Of a DNA stretch of 64,000 bases, positions 25,332 to 34,532 are shown piece by piece; position 1 is the first letter of the stretch, and each line of letters opens with the position of its first letter. Source of the DNA: Chitinophaga sp. XS-30 (GTDB lineage: Bacteria; Bacteroidota; Bacteroidia; Chitinophagales; Chitinophagaceae); the NCBI RefSeq assembly GCF_008086345.1, contig NZ_CP043006.1:4462032-4526031 (forward strand), read 5' to 3'. A model generated the notes under the pieces. The model was not told the DNA's origin. It did not search any database and saw only the letters and a list, made by a program, of their open reading frames with translations. The translations under genes and the position numbers were made by a program.

Positions 25332-26531
25332 TTAAAGCACCTGCGGCGCCTGCGTATCTATCCACGGGTAGAACGGCACCAGCGAACCGGGTTCCAGGCT
25401 TCCCGCGTCCGTAGCATGGCAAATGATACCATCTGCATGCGCCGCCGAAACGATGTTGCCCGATGCGTGCAATCCACGCACCCGCAGACCATTTTTATGC
25501 AGCAGCACAGCCGGCACATATTCATCCAGCGCCGTCACCGCCGTGCGCTGATCCGTGTACGGCAACCACCAGGGTTTGACCGGTGAAAGATTCCAACAGG
25601 CCCGGATATATGTTTCAAGGAAAAGTTTACTCCCCGTTTGTACGGCAAAAGGGTGCGCGGAAAAAAGCAGCACCCTGGTTTTAGTAGGACTGTAGCCGAA
25701 CCAGAGCGGTTTGCAGGGATTGGCCCTGACGCGGTGAAACACCTGTTCCACACCGCATTCCAGCAACACTTTTTTAATGGCGCTGGTGTTGCTGTCCGTC
25801 ATTCCCCCGCTGATCACGAGCAGGTCCGCATCCAGCGAAGCTGCAACAAGCTCCTGCAATGCCGTTCCCTCTTCCGGTGCAAGGAAGCCCGGTTCCGGAC
25901 TGATGCCGTATTGCTGCAGCATGCCCCTGATGGTGTAACTGTTGGCATCGCGGAGCTGGTCCAGCCCCACCGGAGCGCCCAGCAGGCGCAATTCCTTGCC
26001 CGCCGAGATGATCACCACCCGTGGCGGGCGATGCACTTTCACGGAAGCGACACCGAAAGATGCCAGCAGAGCCAGATGCTGAAAGTGGATGCGTGTACCG
26101 GCCTCCAGCACCTTTTGGCCCTCCATGGCGTCTTCTCCTTTATGGAAAATGTTCTGGTATACCCGGAGGTTCCCGTTTGAAAAAGTTACTTGTCCTTTTT
26201 GTTCCTGCGCGTCTTCTGTTCCGATGACGATATCAGCTTCCGGCGGGAGGATGCCCCCTGCAGGAACTTTTACGGCATGGTCAGGTGGAAGGTTGTCTCC
26301 CTGACGGATGGTGTTATAAAAAGGGTATTGTTTCCGGCCGGATGCATCGTAATCCGAAAAACGAATGGCAAACCCGTCTCTCATAGCGCGGTGAAAAGGC
26401 GGATAGTCGCGGTCAGCCGTGACAGCTTCGGCCAAAACCCGGCCGATGGATTGCTCAAGTGGTACGCTTTCTGTTCCCCAACTGGTTCTGCAAGCCGCAA
26501 TCTGTTGCATGGCGGCGGTTACACTGATCAT
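25332..26531 (-). CDS. MoeA-like molybdopterin molybdotransferase with altered motifs
   Basis: A 399-residue protein with the MoeA domain order: N-terminal domains (VTAAMQQIAACRTSWG, ESVPLEQSIGRVLAE), a MogA-like central domain (about 180-320) and a C-terminal barrel. MoeA inserts molybdate into adenylated molybdopterin. Several motifs depart from the family as I know it. The NSAMDGYA-type motif reads HRAMRDGFA. The SGGVSxGxxD-type motif reads SGGMTDSNTSA. The LPGNPVSA-type motif reads FSAHPFAVQTG. The overall alignment is still clear. It may be a divergent paralogue with reduced or altered activity. No other molybdenum-cofactor gene is nearby. Confidence 0.8.
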   Translation of the reverse strand: MISVTAAMQQIAACRTSWGTESVPLEQSIGRVLAEAVTADRDYPPFHRAMRDGFAIRFSDYDASGRKQYPFYNTIRQGDNLPPDHAVKVPAGGILPPEADIVIGTEDAQEQKGQVTFSNGNLRVYQNIFHKGEDAMEGQKVLEAGTRIHFQHLALLASFGVASVKVHRPPRVVIISAGKELRLLGAPVGLDQLRDANSYTIRGMLQQYGISPEPGFLAPEEGTALQELVAASLDADLLVISGGMTDSNTSAIKKVLLECGVEQVFHRVRANPCKPLWFGYSPTKTRVLLFSAHPFAVQTGSKLFLETYIRACWNLSPVKPWWLPYTDQRTAVTALDEYVPAVLLHKNGLRVRGLHASGNIVSAAHADGIICHATDAGSLEPGSLVPFYPWIDTQAPQVL

Positions 26532-26696
26532 GTGTCTCGGCGTTTTTATGGGAAAAAGACCAGAACAGGATATATTAAATATAATACTATTCTTGTTTTT
26601 CTTTGCACAAAATACGTTAAAACGGATATTATTTGCGGGAAAATGTGGTTTTAGTTCATTCCATTCGATAAAAAGATAGAAATGTGCTTTTTAAAC

Positions 26697-27794
26697 TCAC
26701 TTATTCTGATCAGTTATTTTCTTCAGGGAATCGATCTCTTTTTTCATTTCGATCATATAAAGGGTTAGTTCTTCAACTTTCTTCAGCAGTATGCTATTCA
26801 TTTCCCCCAGATCCTGTCCATTTTGTTCGACCTCCCGGGCCGGGGGGATTTCCGGCAGATGCCGGTGTTTTTTGATGAAGGCCTCCACATCGTTCAGCGG
26901 TGCCAATTTATACTCCGGGTGAAAGACATAATCCGGCCATGCCGAAAAGGATTTCACTTTTATTTTGGTAAAGACGGCATCTCCGTTCACTGCCAGTTTG
27001 TACCCTTTGGTATCTTTTGTGCCGATCCCGATGTTCTGCGTCAGCGGATGAATAAACAATCCATCACGATTCAGCATATCGGCAACGCTTGGCAGCCATG
27101 TCTGATCTTCCAATACGGAAAGGTAAGGCAATGCCAGGTACACTTCTATGTTGTTGCCTTTTAATCCCATGGAAAACACGTTGGTGGTCAGGGAAGTAGT
27201 CCGCGAGGTATTGATGACCTGATCGATATAATACCAACCATTGGGTCCCGCATCTGCCGTTGCTTTCAACAAGGTGTAGCCACCCCAATAAATATTTGCC
27301 AATCCGGCATCCGTACCGAAGCTTACAGATTCTCCGGCTACGATCTTTACCCAGGCCCGCAAACGCAATTTGGAGGTCAGCACATTCCTTTCAAAAGGGA
27401 AATACATCATGGTGCTTGCTCCGGTATTATCCCCCGTGATCTTCAGTATTTTGCCGCCGGGATAGTTTAACCACCCGTCAGCCAGTCCACCCCTGTAAAC
27501 CCTCGGGCCTTTGTTGTAGACACCGTACCAATAGGGGTTCTGCTGCGTAGCGACATCCACCGTTGCCGCGGCGCCTGCGGGAGCTGAAGGAAGATAAGGC
27601 CCTTCAAATCCTTTCGTATAAGGGTGCATGGCAGTGAGTGTCAAATTACCGGAAACCGAAAAACCGGCCGGTACAACACCATCCAGAATATCCATGTATG
27701 AGTTGCGGATCAGGTTGGGCGACAGGGAATTTTGGGCGAACAATACAGTGAATGTGTGCATGCACAGGAGTGTCGTAATAAATATCCGTTTCAT
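26697..27794 (-). CDS. Secreted fibre-like protein, paralogue 1 of 4
   Basis: 365 residues. A signal peptide ends VLFAQNSLS. The central 20-240 region is beta-rich (GPYLPSAPAG, GGLADGWLNYPGG, LRLRAWVKIVAGES) and could be a carbohydrate-binding-like fold, judged only by its pattern. The C-terminal 130 residues are the module shared with three other genes in this locus: GYKLAVNGD, a variable strand, DYVFHPEYKLAPL, VEAFIKKHRHLPEIPP, DLGEMNSILLKKVEELTLYMIEM, then a coiled coil. This is the most diverged of the four copies. The ATG overlaps the stop of the upstream gene as TAATG, so the two are translationally coupled. Function unknown. Confidence 0.75.
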   Translation of the reverse strand: MKRIFITTLLCMHTFTVLFAQNSLSPNLIRNSYMDILDGVVPAGFSVSGNLTLTAMHPYTKGFEGPYLPSAPAGAAATVDVATQQNPYWYGVYNKGPRVYRGGLADGWLNYPGGKILKITGDNTGASTMMYFPFERNVLTSKLRLRAWVKIVAGESVSFGTDAGLANIYWGGYTLLKATADAGPNGWYYIDQVINTSRTTSLTTNVFSMGLKGNNIEVYLALPYLSVLEDQTWLPSVADMLNRDGLFIHPLTQNIGIGTKDTKGYKLAVNGDAVFTKIKVKSFSAWPDYVFHPEYKLAPLNDVEAFIKKHRHLPEIPPAREVEQNGQDLGEMNSILLKKVEELTLYMIEMKKEIDSLKKITDQNK

Positions 27795-28927
27795 TATTGT
27801 ATAGATTTATTCGTTGCGGCATTTTCAATTTTCCCCAACCGTTTTTCCAGATCGTCATACCGTTCTTTCATCTGCCTGTTTTCCTTTTCTATGTCGATGA
27901 GATACAGCGTTAATTCCTCTATTTTTTGCAAGAGTTTTTTGTTCATGTCACCAAGATCGATACCATCACTGATCACTTCTTCTTCCGAGGGAATGTCCGG
28001 CAAATGTTGATGGGATTTGATGTAGCGTTCCACTTCAGCCAGGGACGGAAGCGGATATCCCGGCTGGAAAACGAAATCCGCCCAGGTGCTTTGCGTGACT
28101 TTTACCTTGCGTGCGCCGATGGTGCCTTCCACTGCTAATTTGTACGTACCGGGGTAATTGGTGCCGATGCCGACACTGCCGCCCCCGTTCGTCATCAGGA
28201 TGTTCCCGGAGGAGCCGGAATTCATATATATATTTTTATTCGTGCCATTTGGATTGGTTTCCAGATCCAGATACCCTTCGTTACTGCCGCGTATTTTACC
28301 TGCGGTTGCACCGCCGAAATAGGTCCAGTGATTATAAGCGTTCCCCAATATTGCGGCAGCGATCTCTCCGTTGGCTTGTGTAACAGCGCTGGCTACATGC
28401 AATCCGGCTACCGGGCTCCCTGCGCCGATCCCCACCCTTCCGGCAAAAACATTCTGGTATGGCACGAGTACGGAAGCCGTGGCAGTGCCCGACAGCGCTT
28501 CATCTGCAACCGTCCAACCCTGGAAGTTGGCGGCAGTTTCGGCTGTCATGCCTTGGGCAAATGCCTTTATGGAAAAACGCTGGTAGTAATCTTTACTGTT
28601 GATAAAAATAACCACTTTACCACCTTCGTTAGCGAGGTAAATGGGCGGTGTGTAAGCACCGTATGAGGAGAGCTTCGCATTTGTGAAAGCTCCGTTGTAG
28701 ATGTAGTAGGTCAGCAGCAGGCCGATAGGATTTGCTGTGCCGTAATTATATCCTTCAAAGATCAGCGTCGGCATCTGGCTGGAATTGGTGAAAGGCATGT
28801 TCGTTTTGATCTTTACACCGTTTACAGGGGTGTTGTTCAGGTTATAGGTCAGGATATCGTAATGCTGGGCCTGGGTTTTTACGGTGATCATCGCGATCAG
28901 CAGCAGGAGGATGGGTATTCTGAGCAT
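27794..28927 (-). CDS. Secreted fibre-like protein, paralogue 2 of 4
   Basis: 377 residues. A signal peptide ends VKTQAQHYD. The N-terminal half is beta-rich (DILTYNLNNTPVNGVKI, FINSKDYYQRFSIKAF). From about residue 165 there are repeated short segments of the type RVGIGAGSPVAGLHVASA, GKIRGSNEGYLDLETN, SVGIGTNYPGTYKLAVEG, which are beta-helical-fibre-like and known from Bacteroidota surface proteins and phage tail fibres. The shared C-terminal module follows: IGARKVKVTQSTWADFVF, VERYIKSHQHLPDIPS, DLGDMNKKLLQKIEELTLY, then a coiled coil. It overlaps the next gene by one base. Confidence 0.8.
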   Translation of the reverse strand: MLRIPILLLLIAMITVKTQAQHYDILTYNLNNTPVNGVKIKTNMPFTNSSQMPTLIFEGYNYGTANPIGLLLTYYIYNGAFTNAKLSSYGAYTPPIYLANEGGKVVIFINSKDYYQRFSIKAFAQGMTAETAANFQGWTVADEALSGTATASVLVPYQNVFAGRVGIGAGSPVAGLHVASAVTQANGEIAAAILGNAYNHWTYFGGATAGKIRGSNEGYLDLETNPNGTNKNIYMNSGSSGNILMTNGGGSVGIGTNYPGTYKLAVEGTIGARKVKVTQSTWADFVFQPGYPLPSLAEVERYIKSHQHLPDIPSEEEVISDGIDLGDMNKKLLQKIEELTLYLIDIEKENRQMKERYDDLEKRLGKIENAATNKSIQ

Positions 28928-28942
28928 AAGGATAAATTTTCG

Positions 28943-29011
28943 GGTTATGTTGATGTTTAGGTTATGCTGATGTTCGGGCTATGTTTGGTTTCGGGTGATG
29001 TTGTTAATGTT
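28943..29011. repeat. About four imperfect 17-bp tandem units
   Basis: Units begin at 28943, 28960, 28977 and 28994 and follow the pattern GGyTATGtTGaTGTTyr. The first two differ at only three positions and the others are more degenerate. They lie in the 5' region of fibre-like paralogue 2, 16 bases from its start codon, and would be transcribed as part of its leader. Confidence 0.55.
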
Positions 29012-29046
29012 TAGCCTATTTTGCTTCCTGTCGGGATTCCAGCGCT

Positions 29047-29220
29047 TTAATGAAAGCCTAAACTCCTGGTTTCCGAGTAACCTTCTATCCAGTCATACTG
29101 AAAATTACTATTTGACAGGAACAACAGACCCTTTTTGTTCCTTTCCGTCGTTACACTGACCTGTGCTTTACACATCAAACCAAACATACCAGCAAATAAT
29201 ATGCAAAGAATATACTTTAT
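29047..29220 (-). pseudogene. Decayed short secreted-protein ORF
   Basis: On the minus strand the codons from 29220 read an apparent signal peptide (KYILCILFAGMFGLMCKAQ) and about 37 further residues ending in RSLGFH before a stop at 29047. The expected start codon is ATA instead of ATG, 7 bases after an AAAAGG sequence, so the gene looks disabled or uses a non-standard start. The frame is open further upstream without protein-like sequence. It directly follows the lipoprotein gene. Confidence 0.35.
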
Positions 29221-29272
29221 AACTACCTTTTCTCTCTGTAACCTTGGGGTCTCCTTTAGTGAAGCCCAAATG

Positions 29273-29875
29273 CTAATCTGTTGATTTAAAGTACTTTCCC
29301 CATGTTGAGCTCTCCCAAAATCGTTTGTCATCCAAGTTAAAATCATGAGCATACTTTCCGTCTGCATTCCTCAGAGTGGAGAACTCGTTAAAATACTGCT
29401 GCATTAAATAATTAACTGCTTCCTTTTCATTATAAAAATTTGACACACTGAAAGGGCGCATCCATTTCAAATTAAAGGTATCCTTCTGCCGTATACCAAT
29501 ATAGCAATAAGAATCATAATACCATGAATGCTTTTGATTAGGCACTAATTGTCTATGAACTGGATTTTTTGTCACAACAAAAATTGACACTTTATTATAC
29601 TCTTTATTATAAAGGATTGTATCAATTTTTAATACTGTGGAATCAAAATACTCTTTACTGTAAAATGAATATTTATGTTCATTCAAAAAATCTTGAAGCT
29701 GTCTAGATATGACCGTTTTATCTGCCGAATACATACTTGGTCTGACAGGTACATTATTCAAAAAGTCACTGGGAGTTCTTCGTTTTTCCCCAACTCCTGT
29801 TCCATAATTGCATGATCCGGTAAGCACCCCGAATATAATTGTAGTAATAATAGCTAATCTTGAAATTGCTTTCAT
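29273..29875 (-). CDS. Lipoprotein, candidate immunity protein for the RHS tip
   Basis: 200 residues from the ATG at 29875. An N-terminal signal (RLAIITTIIFGVLTGSCNYG) suggests lipidation at the Cys near residue 22. The mature protein is AT-rich, charged and aromatic (KHSWYYDSYCYIGIRQKDTFNLKW, split by loops), and belongs to no family I recognise. It begins 8 bases after the stop of the RHS gene and shares its low GC content, the position expected of an immunity gene acquired together with a toxin tip. A periplasm-facing lipoprotein would suit protection against a lipase-like effector. That role is inferred from position and localisation only. Confidence 0.6.
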   Translation of the reverse strand: MKAISRLAIITTIIFGVLTGSCNYGTGVGEKRRTPSDFLNNVPVRPSMYSADKTVISRQLQDFLNEHKYSFYSKEYFDSTVLKIDTILYNKEYNKVSIFVVTKNPVHRQLVPNQKHSWYYDSYCYIGIRQKDTFNLKWMRPFSVSNFYNEKEAVNYLMQQYFNEFSTLRNADGKYAHDFNLDDKRFWESSTWGKYFKSTD

Positions 29876-29883
29876 ATTTACCA

Positions 29884-32800
29884 CTATTGTTTAACCCATT
29901 TGTTACCATCCCATTTATAAGTACCTTCTGATAGCTTCGAGACCTCATTTAAAAATGTAAAGATTGAATGATCTGTACTGGTACCTGTATTGGTAGAAAC
30001 ATCTCCTTCTCCCATTCCTTTTTGTGTTTCATTGGCAAGCCACCCCATACCTTTTACATTTTTGTTATTCTTATGAATAAACTGCATTGTTTTAATATCC
30101 GAATCTGCTGTTAATTCTCCGGCCTGATAAGGATCAAAATCCGCAACCAAAGTTATTCTGACATGATACTCCAACTTATTTTCCTTTATATATTCTTTTA
30201 GTGCCTTTACCAGTCCTTTACCAAACGCACCTCCCATACTATGAGTGACAATCTTGATTGTTTCAATAATATTACCATTCTTATCCCTAGCCAGGCTCTC
30301 TATTATCTGTTTTGCATCTGCTTTTCCAAATTGATAGCCATACCACTCGCGACCAGCGGCTGTTGCAGAAGCCCTCTTGTCCTCCCCGATAGGATGCCAT
30401 CCTCCTATTGAGCCATCATAGTATTTTGCATGCGTATCCCCTAATTGGGCCATAACTGCACCATCAAACGATCTATTCCGATTCTCATAAACAGGACTGT
30501 ACCATTGCTCTCCGTATTTTGACCCCGAATACCTTTCTCCAACCTTTACCCGTTCCGTTGTCTGCCAATAGCTGCTCCCCGGGGCCGAAAAACCAAAATG
30601 ATTCCCATTTACAAAAATGACAAGATTCCCATCGGGATCAACTGCATTTGTAGGTTGATTTAAAGCGTAGACATATGATGAAGTTGCAAAATACAATTCT
30701 GCTTTATTGTCTATCTTATGCCAACGCCCAATCTGCTGATCATAAAATCTCGCTCCATAGTCATACCACTCTAAGCCTCCACCATTGCTGAACTCCTTGT
30801 TCTGTAACTCCTTCCCGTTGTACAAGAACTTATTCTCTAATCTGTTGGGAGCTTTGGTAGATATCCCCGCCATTGTCAACCCAAACGGATAATAATGCGT
30901 CTCCTCCAACACCGGCCCCGGCATGCTCATCACCATCACCTCATCAAAGTAAACATCCTGCGGCGTCTCATTGCTTGTGTAAACATACAAAAATCCGCTC
31001 TTTTGGATCACCATCTTGTCCTGCCCCAACACCTGCACCTCATCCGGCTGTGCCTGCACCTGCCGCACCCCGCTGTTCTCATCCACCATATTGAAACGGT
31101 CATCGAACAGCACAAAGTTCAGGTAAGCCTTCGGCCGCTGTCCGTTCGGGTCTTTGCCCGGGTCCTGCTCCTTCAGCCGCTGGTAGTCGTTGTTGAAAAA
31201 ACCTTCGCTGAACGGGGAGGCATTGTCGCTGAGGGCCGATGTTTTGTCTGCCGCACTCGCGCCACCGGGGGCGAACGCCCGCACCAGCGCTGCCGCCATA
31301 TCTGCCGCTGGCGCCAGCGGCTGTTTCCGGTCAACAGGACCGGTGGATTTGTAAAACGCTTTGGCGCCGATCGCGATCGTGTCGCCGGCCATTACCCGCA
31401 GCACCAGCGAGGGGCCGATCTTCTTGTCAGGGTCATTGCCGTTGAGCTTTGCCACAAATTCATTCTTGCTGGTGGTCTTTTCCTCTTCCGGGTAACCGGA
31501 GGCCGCGCGCTGCGGCTCGCATCGATATTGCTGAACAACGCATTCTCTTTGGCGGCGCTTTCCGTTTCCATGCTCGCCATGTACATCGAAAAGTCCGTCT
31601 GCTCCGTCAGCACCAGCCGCACATTGCCCAAGTGATCCTTTTCAAAGTAATCGTAGTGGTAGGTCAACGGCTGACCGGTTTGGAACACCGCCCGGATACG
31701 GCCCTCCTCATGGCTTACGAACTGCAGGGTATCCCGCTCGTACACCAGCCCGCCCATGTAGTCCGTGGTGGTCACCTTCGCCGGGGAAACTGTTTGATCC
31801 GTCACCGTCTTGCGCAACTTTGCTCCCGTGGCGTCATAGGTGTAGGCGATCGTGCCCTTCCCTGTGATCGTGATCAGCTGCGGCAGGTTCAGGTGGTTGT
31901 AGGTGATCGAGGCAATATCCTTGTTCTTGTCCTGTTTCAGGTTCCCGTTACCGTCATAGGTGTAGTCGAAGTCCGTTGCGGGGGAGGCATTGTTGGAGCT
32001 GTTGTTGCGGCGGTTCTTTGAAGTCGCCCAGCGTCGTGCTGATATCGTTCACACTGTCCCGCACGAAGCGCAGCTGGTTGGTGTTCGTGGTGTACTCATA
32101 CCGCAGCTGGTCGATCACCGCGGGAACATTGTTCTTGTGCCCGCTCTGCTTCATCTTCAGGATGTTCCCGTTAGCGTCATAGTTCACATGCGGCACCGAG
32201 AAATCCATCACATTGCTTTGCCAGCTCCCGTAGCTGGTGGTGCTGTTCTGCTGGGTGAACTGGGCCGATTGCAGCCGGTTGCTCATATCGTAGCGGTAAC
32301 CGTAGGAGCGCTGGTATTTGTCTGTCCGCTCTTCCACTGATCCCGCGATGTTGCCGTTGTACTGGTTCTCCGTAAGCCATGGTCATAGCTCAGCTCCTGG
32401 CCGAACCAGCGGCCGGTGCCGCTGGGTGACAGTACAAAGTCCTTGTTGATGCTCTTCAGCCAGCCCCGGATGTTGTATTCATAAGCCAGCTGGTCGATAT
32501 AGGTGGTGCCATTGTCCGCTGAGCCGAGCTTTTTGGTTTTCAGCTGCCCCAGCTCGTCATATTCCATTTTGGCCACGATCCGTTCCATTGTGGTATTGTC
32601 GTTGAGCTGTTTGCGCACTTCCGTCAGCCGCCCGGCATGGTCGTACTGGTGTTTGGTCAGCACCCGGGTGGCGGGGATCGTGCCGCTGGCCGGGTTTTTA
32701 TGGTGGTGGTAGCTGCTCAGCACTTTCCCGGAGAAATCGTACCGGGTGGTGACCACCTCTTCTCCATGCTGCAGGTTGTCGGACAGGGTCTGGATCACCC

Positions 32801-34431
32801 GGCCTTTGGCATCGTACCGCAGGGTGGTCGTCAGCCACTGGTCAGTCCCCAGCACCCGTACTCCGTCCGGTTACCATACCCCGGGTCATGGGGCTGGCGA
32901 TCAGCGGTTCGGGGTATTGGGCAGCTACCCGGGGGAGTTTGCCGGTATCGGCCGCCGTGTAGGCTTTGGCCCCGGTGTAGGTATAATCATCGTAATACGT
33001 ATAGGTCAGCGGCTCGTAGCCGGTGATATCAGGCAAAGGGTTGGTCACCGTCACCGTGGTGGTACCGGTGGTCAGCGTGGGGTCGATCTCGGCCAGGAAC
33101 TCCGCCCCGGTCTCGCTCTCGAAGCCATCCTGGAAGGTGATGCTGTTGCGCGCCTTGTAGCTGGTGATGCCCGCAACCCGCTGGCCCAGCACCAGGTCCG
33201 TTGGACCCGGCACCGCATAGCTCTGGCTGCTGCTGCCGGTGGCCGTGTTCATCGTGTCTTGCAGCTGGGCTCTTGTGGCATTGGAGGAATACAGCGCCGT
33301 CATCACCGGGCGGTTCAGCCCGTCATAGAAGGTCACCAGCCATTCTTTCGTGGGCGCTTTGGCCCGCTGGGCGGAGTCCTGGGTGAACACCAGCCGGTCA
33401 CGGTTGTCATAGACCATTTGCACCGGCCCTGCGCCCGGTACCCGTTTTTCGATCATCCGCTGCCGGTGGTCGTACTGGTACTGAAAGCAAAGGCCTGCCG
33501 CTACCGTGGACACGTTCCAGTTGCTGTTGATCCGTTCTACCGCCAGCGGCGGGATCACGAAGCGCAGGTTGTTCAGATCGTCATACACGTAATAGGTGCA
33601 GAGCCAGCCTGCATGGGCGGTGCCCGGACTGGCGGCCAGTTGTACTTTCTTCAGCACTACCTGTCCTTCCTTGTCTTTGTACTCCACCACCTTGCCGCCG
33701 CGCTCGTCTGTGGTCACATTCTTGTAGAGCTGTCCTGCGCCATAGGTAGCCGTGGAGGTCGGGATCGTGCCGGAGGTGGGCATCGTCCAGATCCGCACCG
33801 AGTCCGCTGCGGTGTTGACCAGGTAGTCCATTTTCACCGGGCGGTTGCCACCTTCCTTGGCCCAGCTGTTGCCGGGGGCGTAGGTACTCAGCACCCGGTT
33901 CAGGGGTGAGGCTTCATAGTCCGTCCGGCTGTAGTATATCGTGTCCCCCATCAACCCGGGGTGCAGTGATGTTTTATTATTGTAAAAAGCCGCCTGTCCG
34001 GCGAAAGGCGAGGTCTTGAACAGCCCATCGCTCATATTGCCGCTCTGCGGCACATAAGGCAAATATTGGAACTGTTCCCGCCCGAAGGCGTCATACACCA
34101 CCGGCGCCACCAGGTCACGCCCGGCAGGGCTGATGCCTTTGCTCACCGTTTGCAAGGGGCGGCCAAGGCCATCGAAATATTGGGTGGACTGTTTTACGTC
34201 GGCTACCGGATTGGCGGTGGAGATCACCGCAACAGGGTCGGTCATCGGCTTGCTCGGTTCCCAGGTCCGGATGTAGTTGAGCGTCGGGTTTGTATAGGCC
34301 GAGGGCTGCGTTACCGGGGTAGCTGAAGGGCGGGCGGGGCCGCCGGGCGTTTGGGAATAAACGATCAAATTAAGTATAGCCAATAAAGTAGTAAGCAGCC
34401 ATTGAAGAATACAATAACTAATTTTGTGCAT
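29884..34431 (-). pseudogene. DUF6443/RHS core protein with serine-hydrolase-like tip, broken by four frame changes
   Basis: One gene of about 1515 codons is recognisable across five overlapping frames: 34431-32842, 32855-32283, 32337-31954, about 32015-31392 and 31455-29884. The order is a signal peptide (LIVYSQTPGG); the DUF6443 opening (NYIRTWEPSKPMTDPVAVIS, QSTQYFDGLGRPLQTVSKG); YD-type RHS repeats; and the RHS-associated core (YDYGARFYDQQIGRWHKID, YALNQPTNAVDPDGN). After DPDGN comes a tip of about 250 residues with THSMGG (a GxSxG-like nucleophile elbow), an Asp in VADFDPYQ and a His in TDHSIFTF, a plausible Ser-Asp-His triad. The frame changes fall near 32,866, 32,374, 32,017 and 31,505, at short base runs. 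Either this copy is dead or the sequence has indel errors. Confidence 0.75.
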
Positions 34432-34532
34432 ATAAGAAAATTAAATCACTAATATGAATTAAAATACACCAATTCACTATTTCGCTTCTAGCAGAAAAAT
34501 CCTCTTTCACAATAAGCGCTACTTTAGTTTTT

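Larger units (their letters stand above)
28928..29272. other. Intergenic region with short degenerate repeats and a decayed ORF
   Basis: Between the lipoprotein stop and fibre-like paralogue 2. The part next to paralogue 2 holds a run of imperfect 17-bp repeats. The rest is AT-rich and includes a short secreted-protein-like frame that lacks a normal start codon. Both are listed separately. Confidence 0.6.

Noticed and set aside
32746-33909. 387-codon plus-strand open frame in the RHS region
   Set aside because: It is antisense to the DUF6443/RHS core and lacks domain features.
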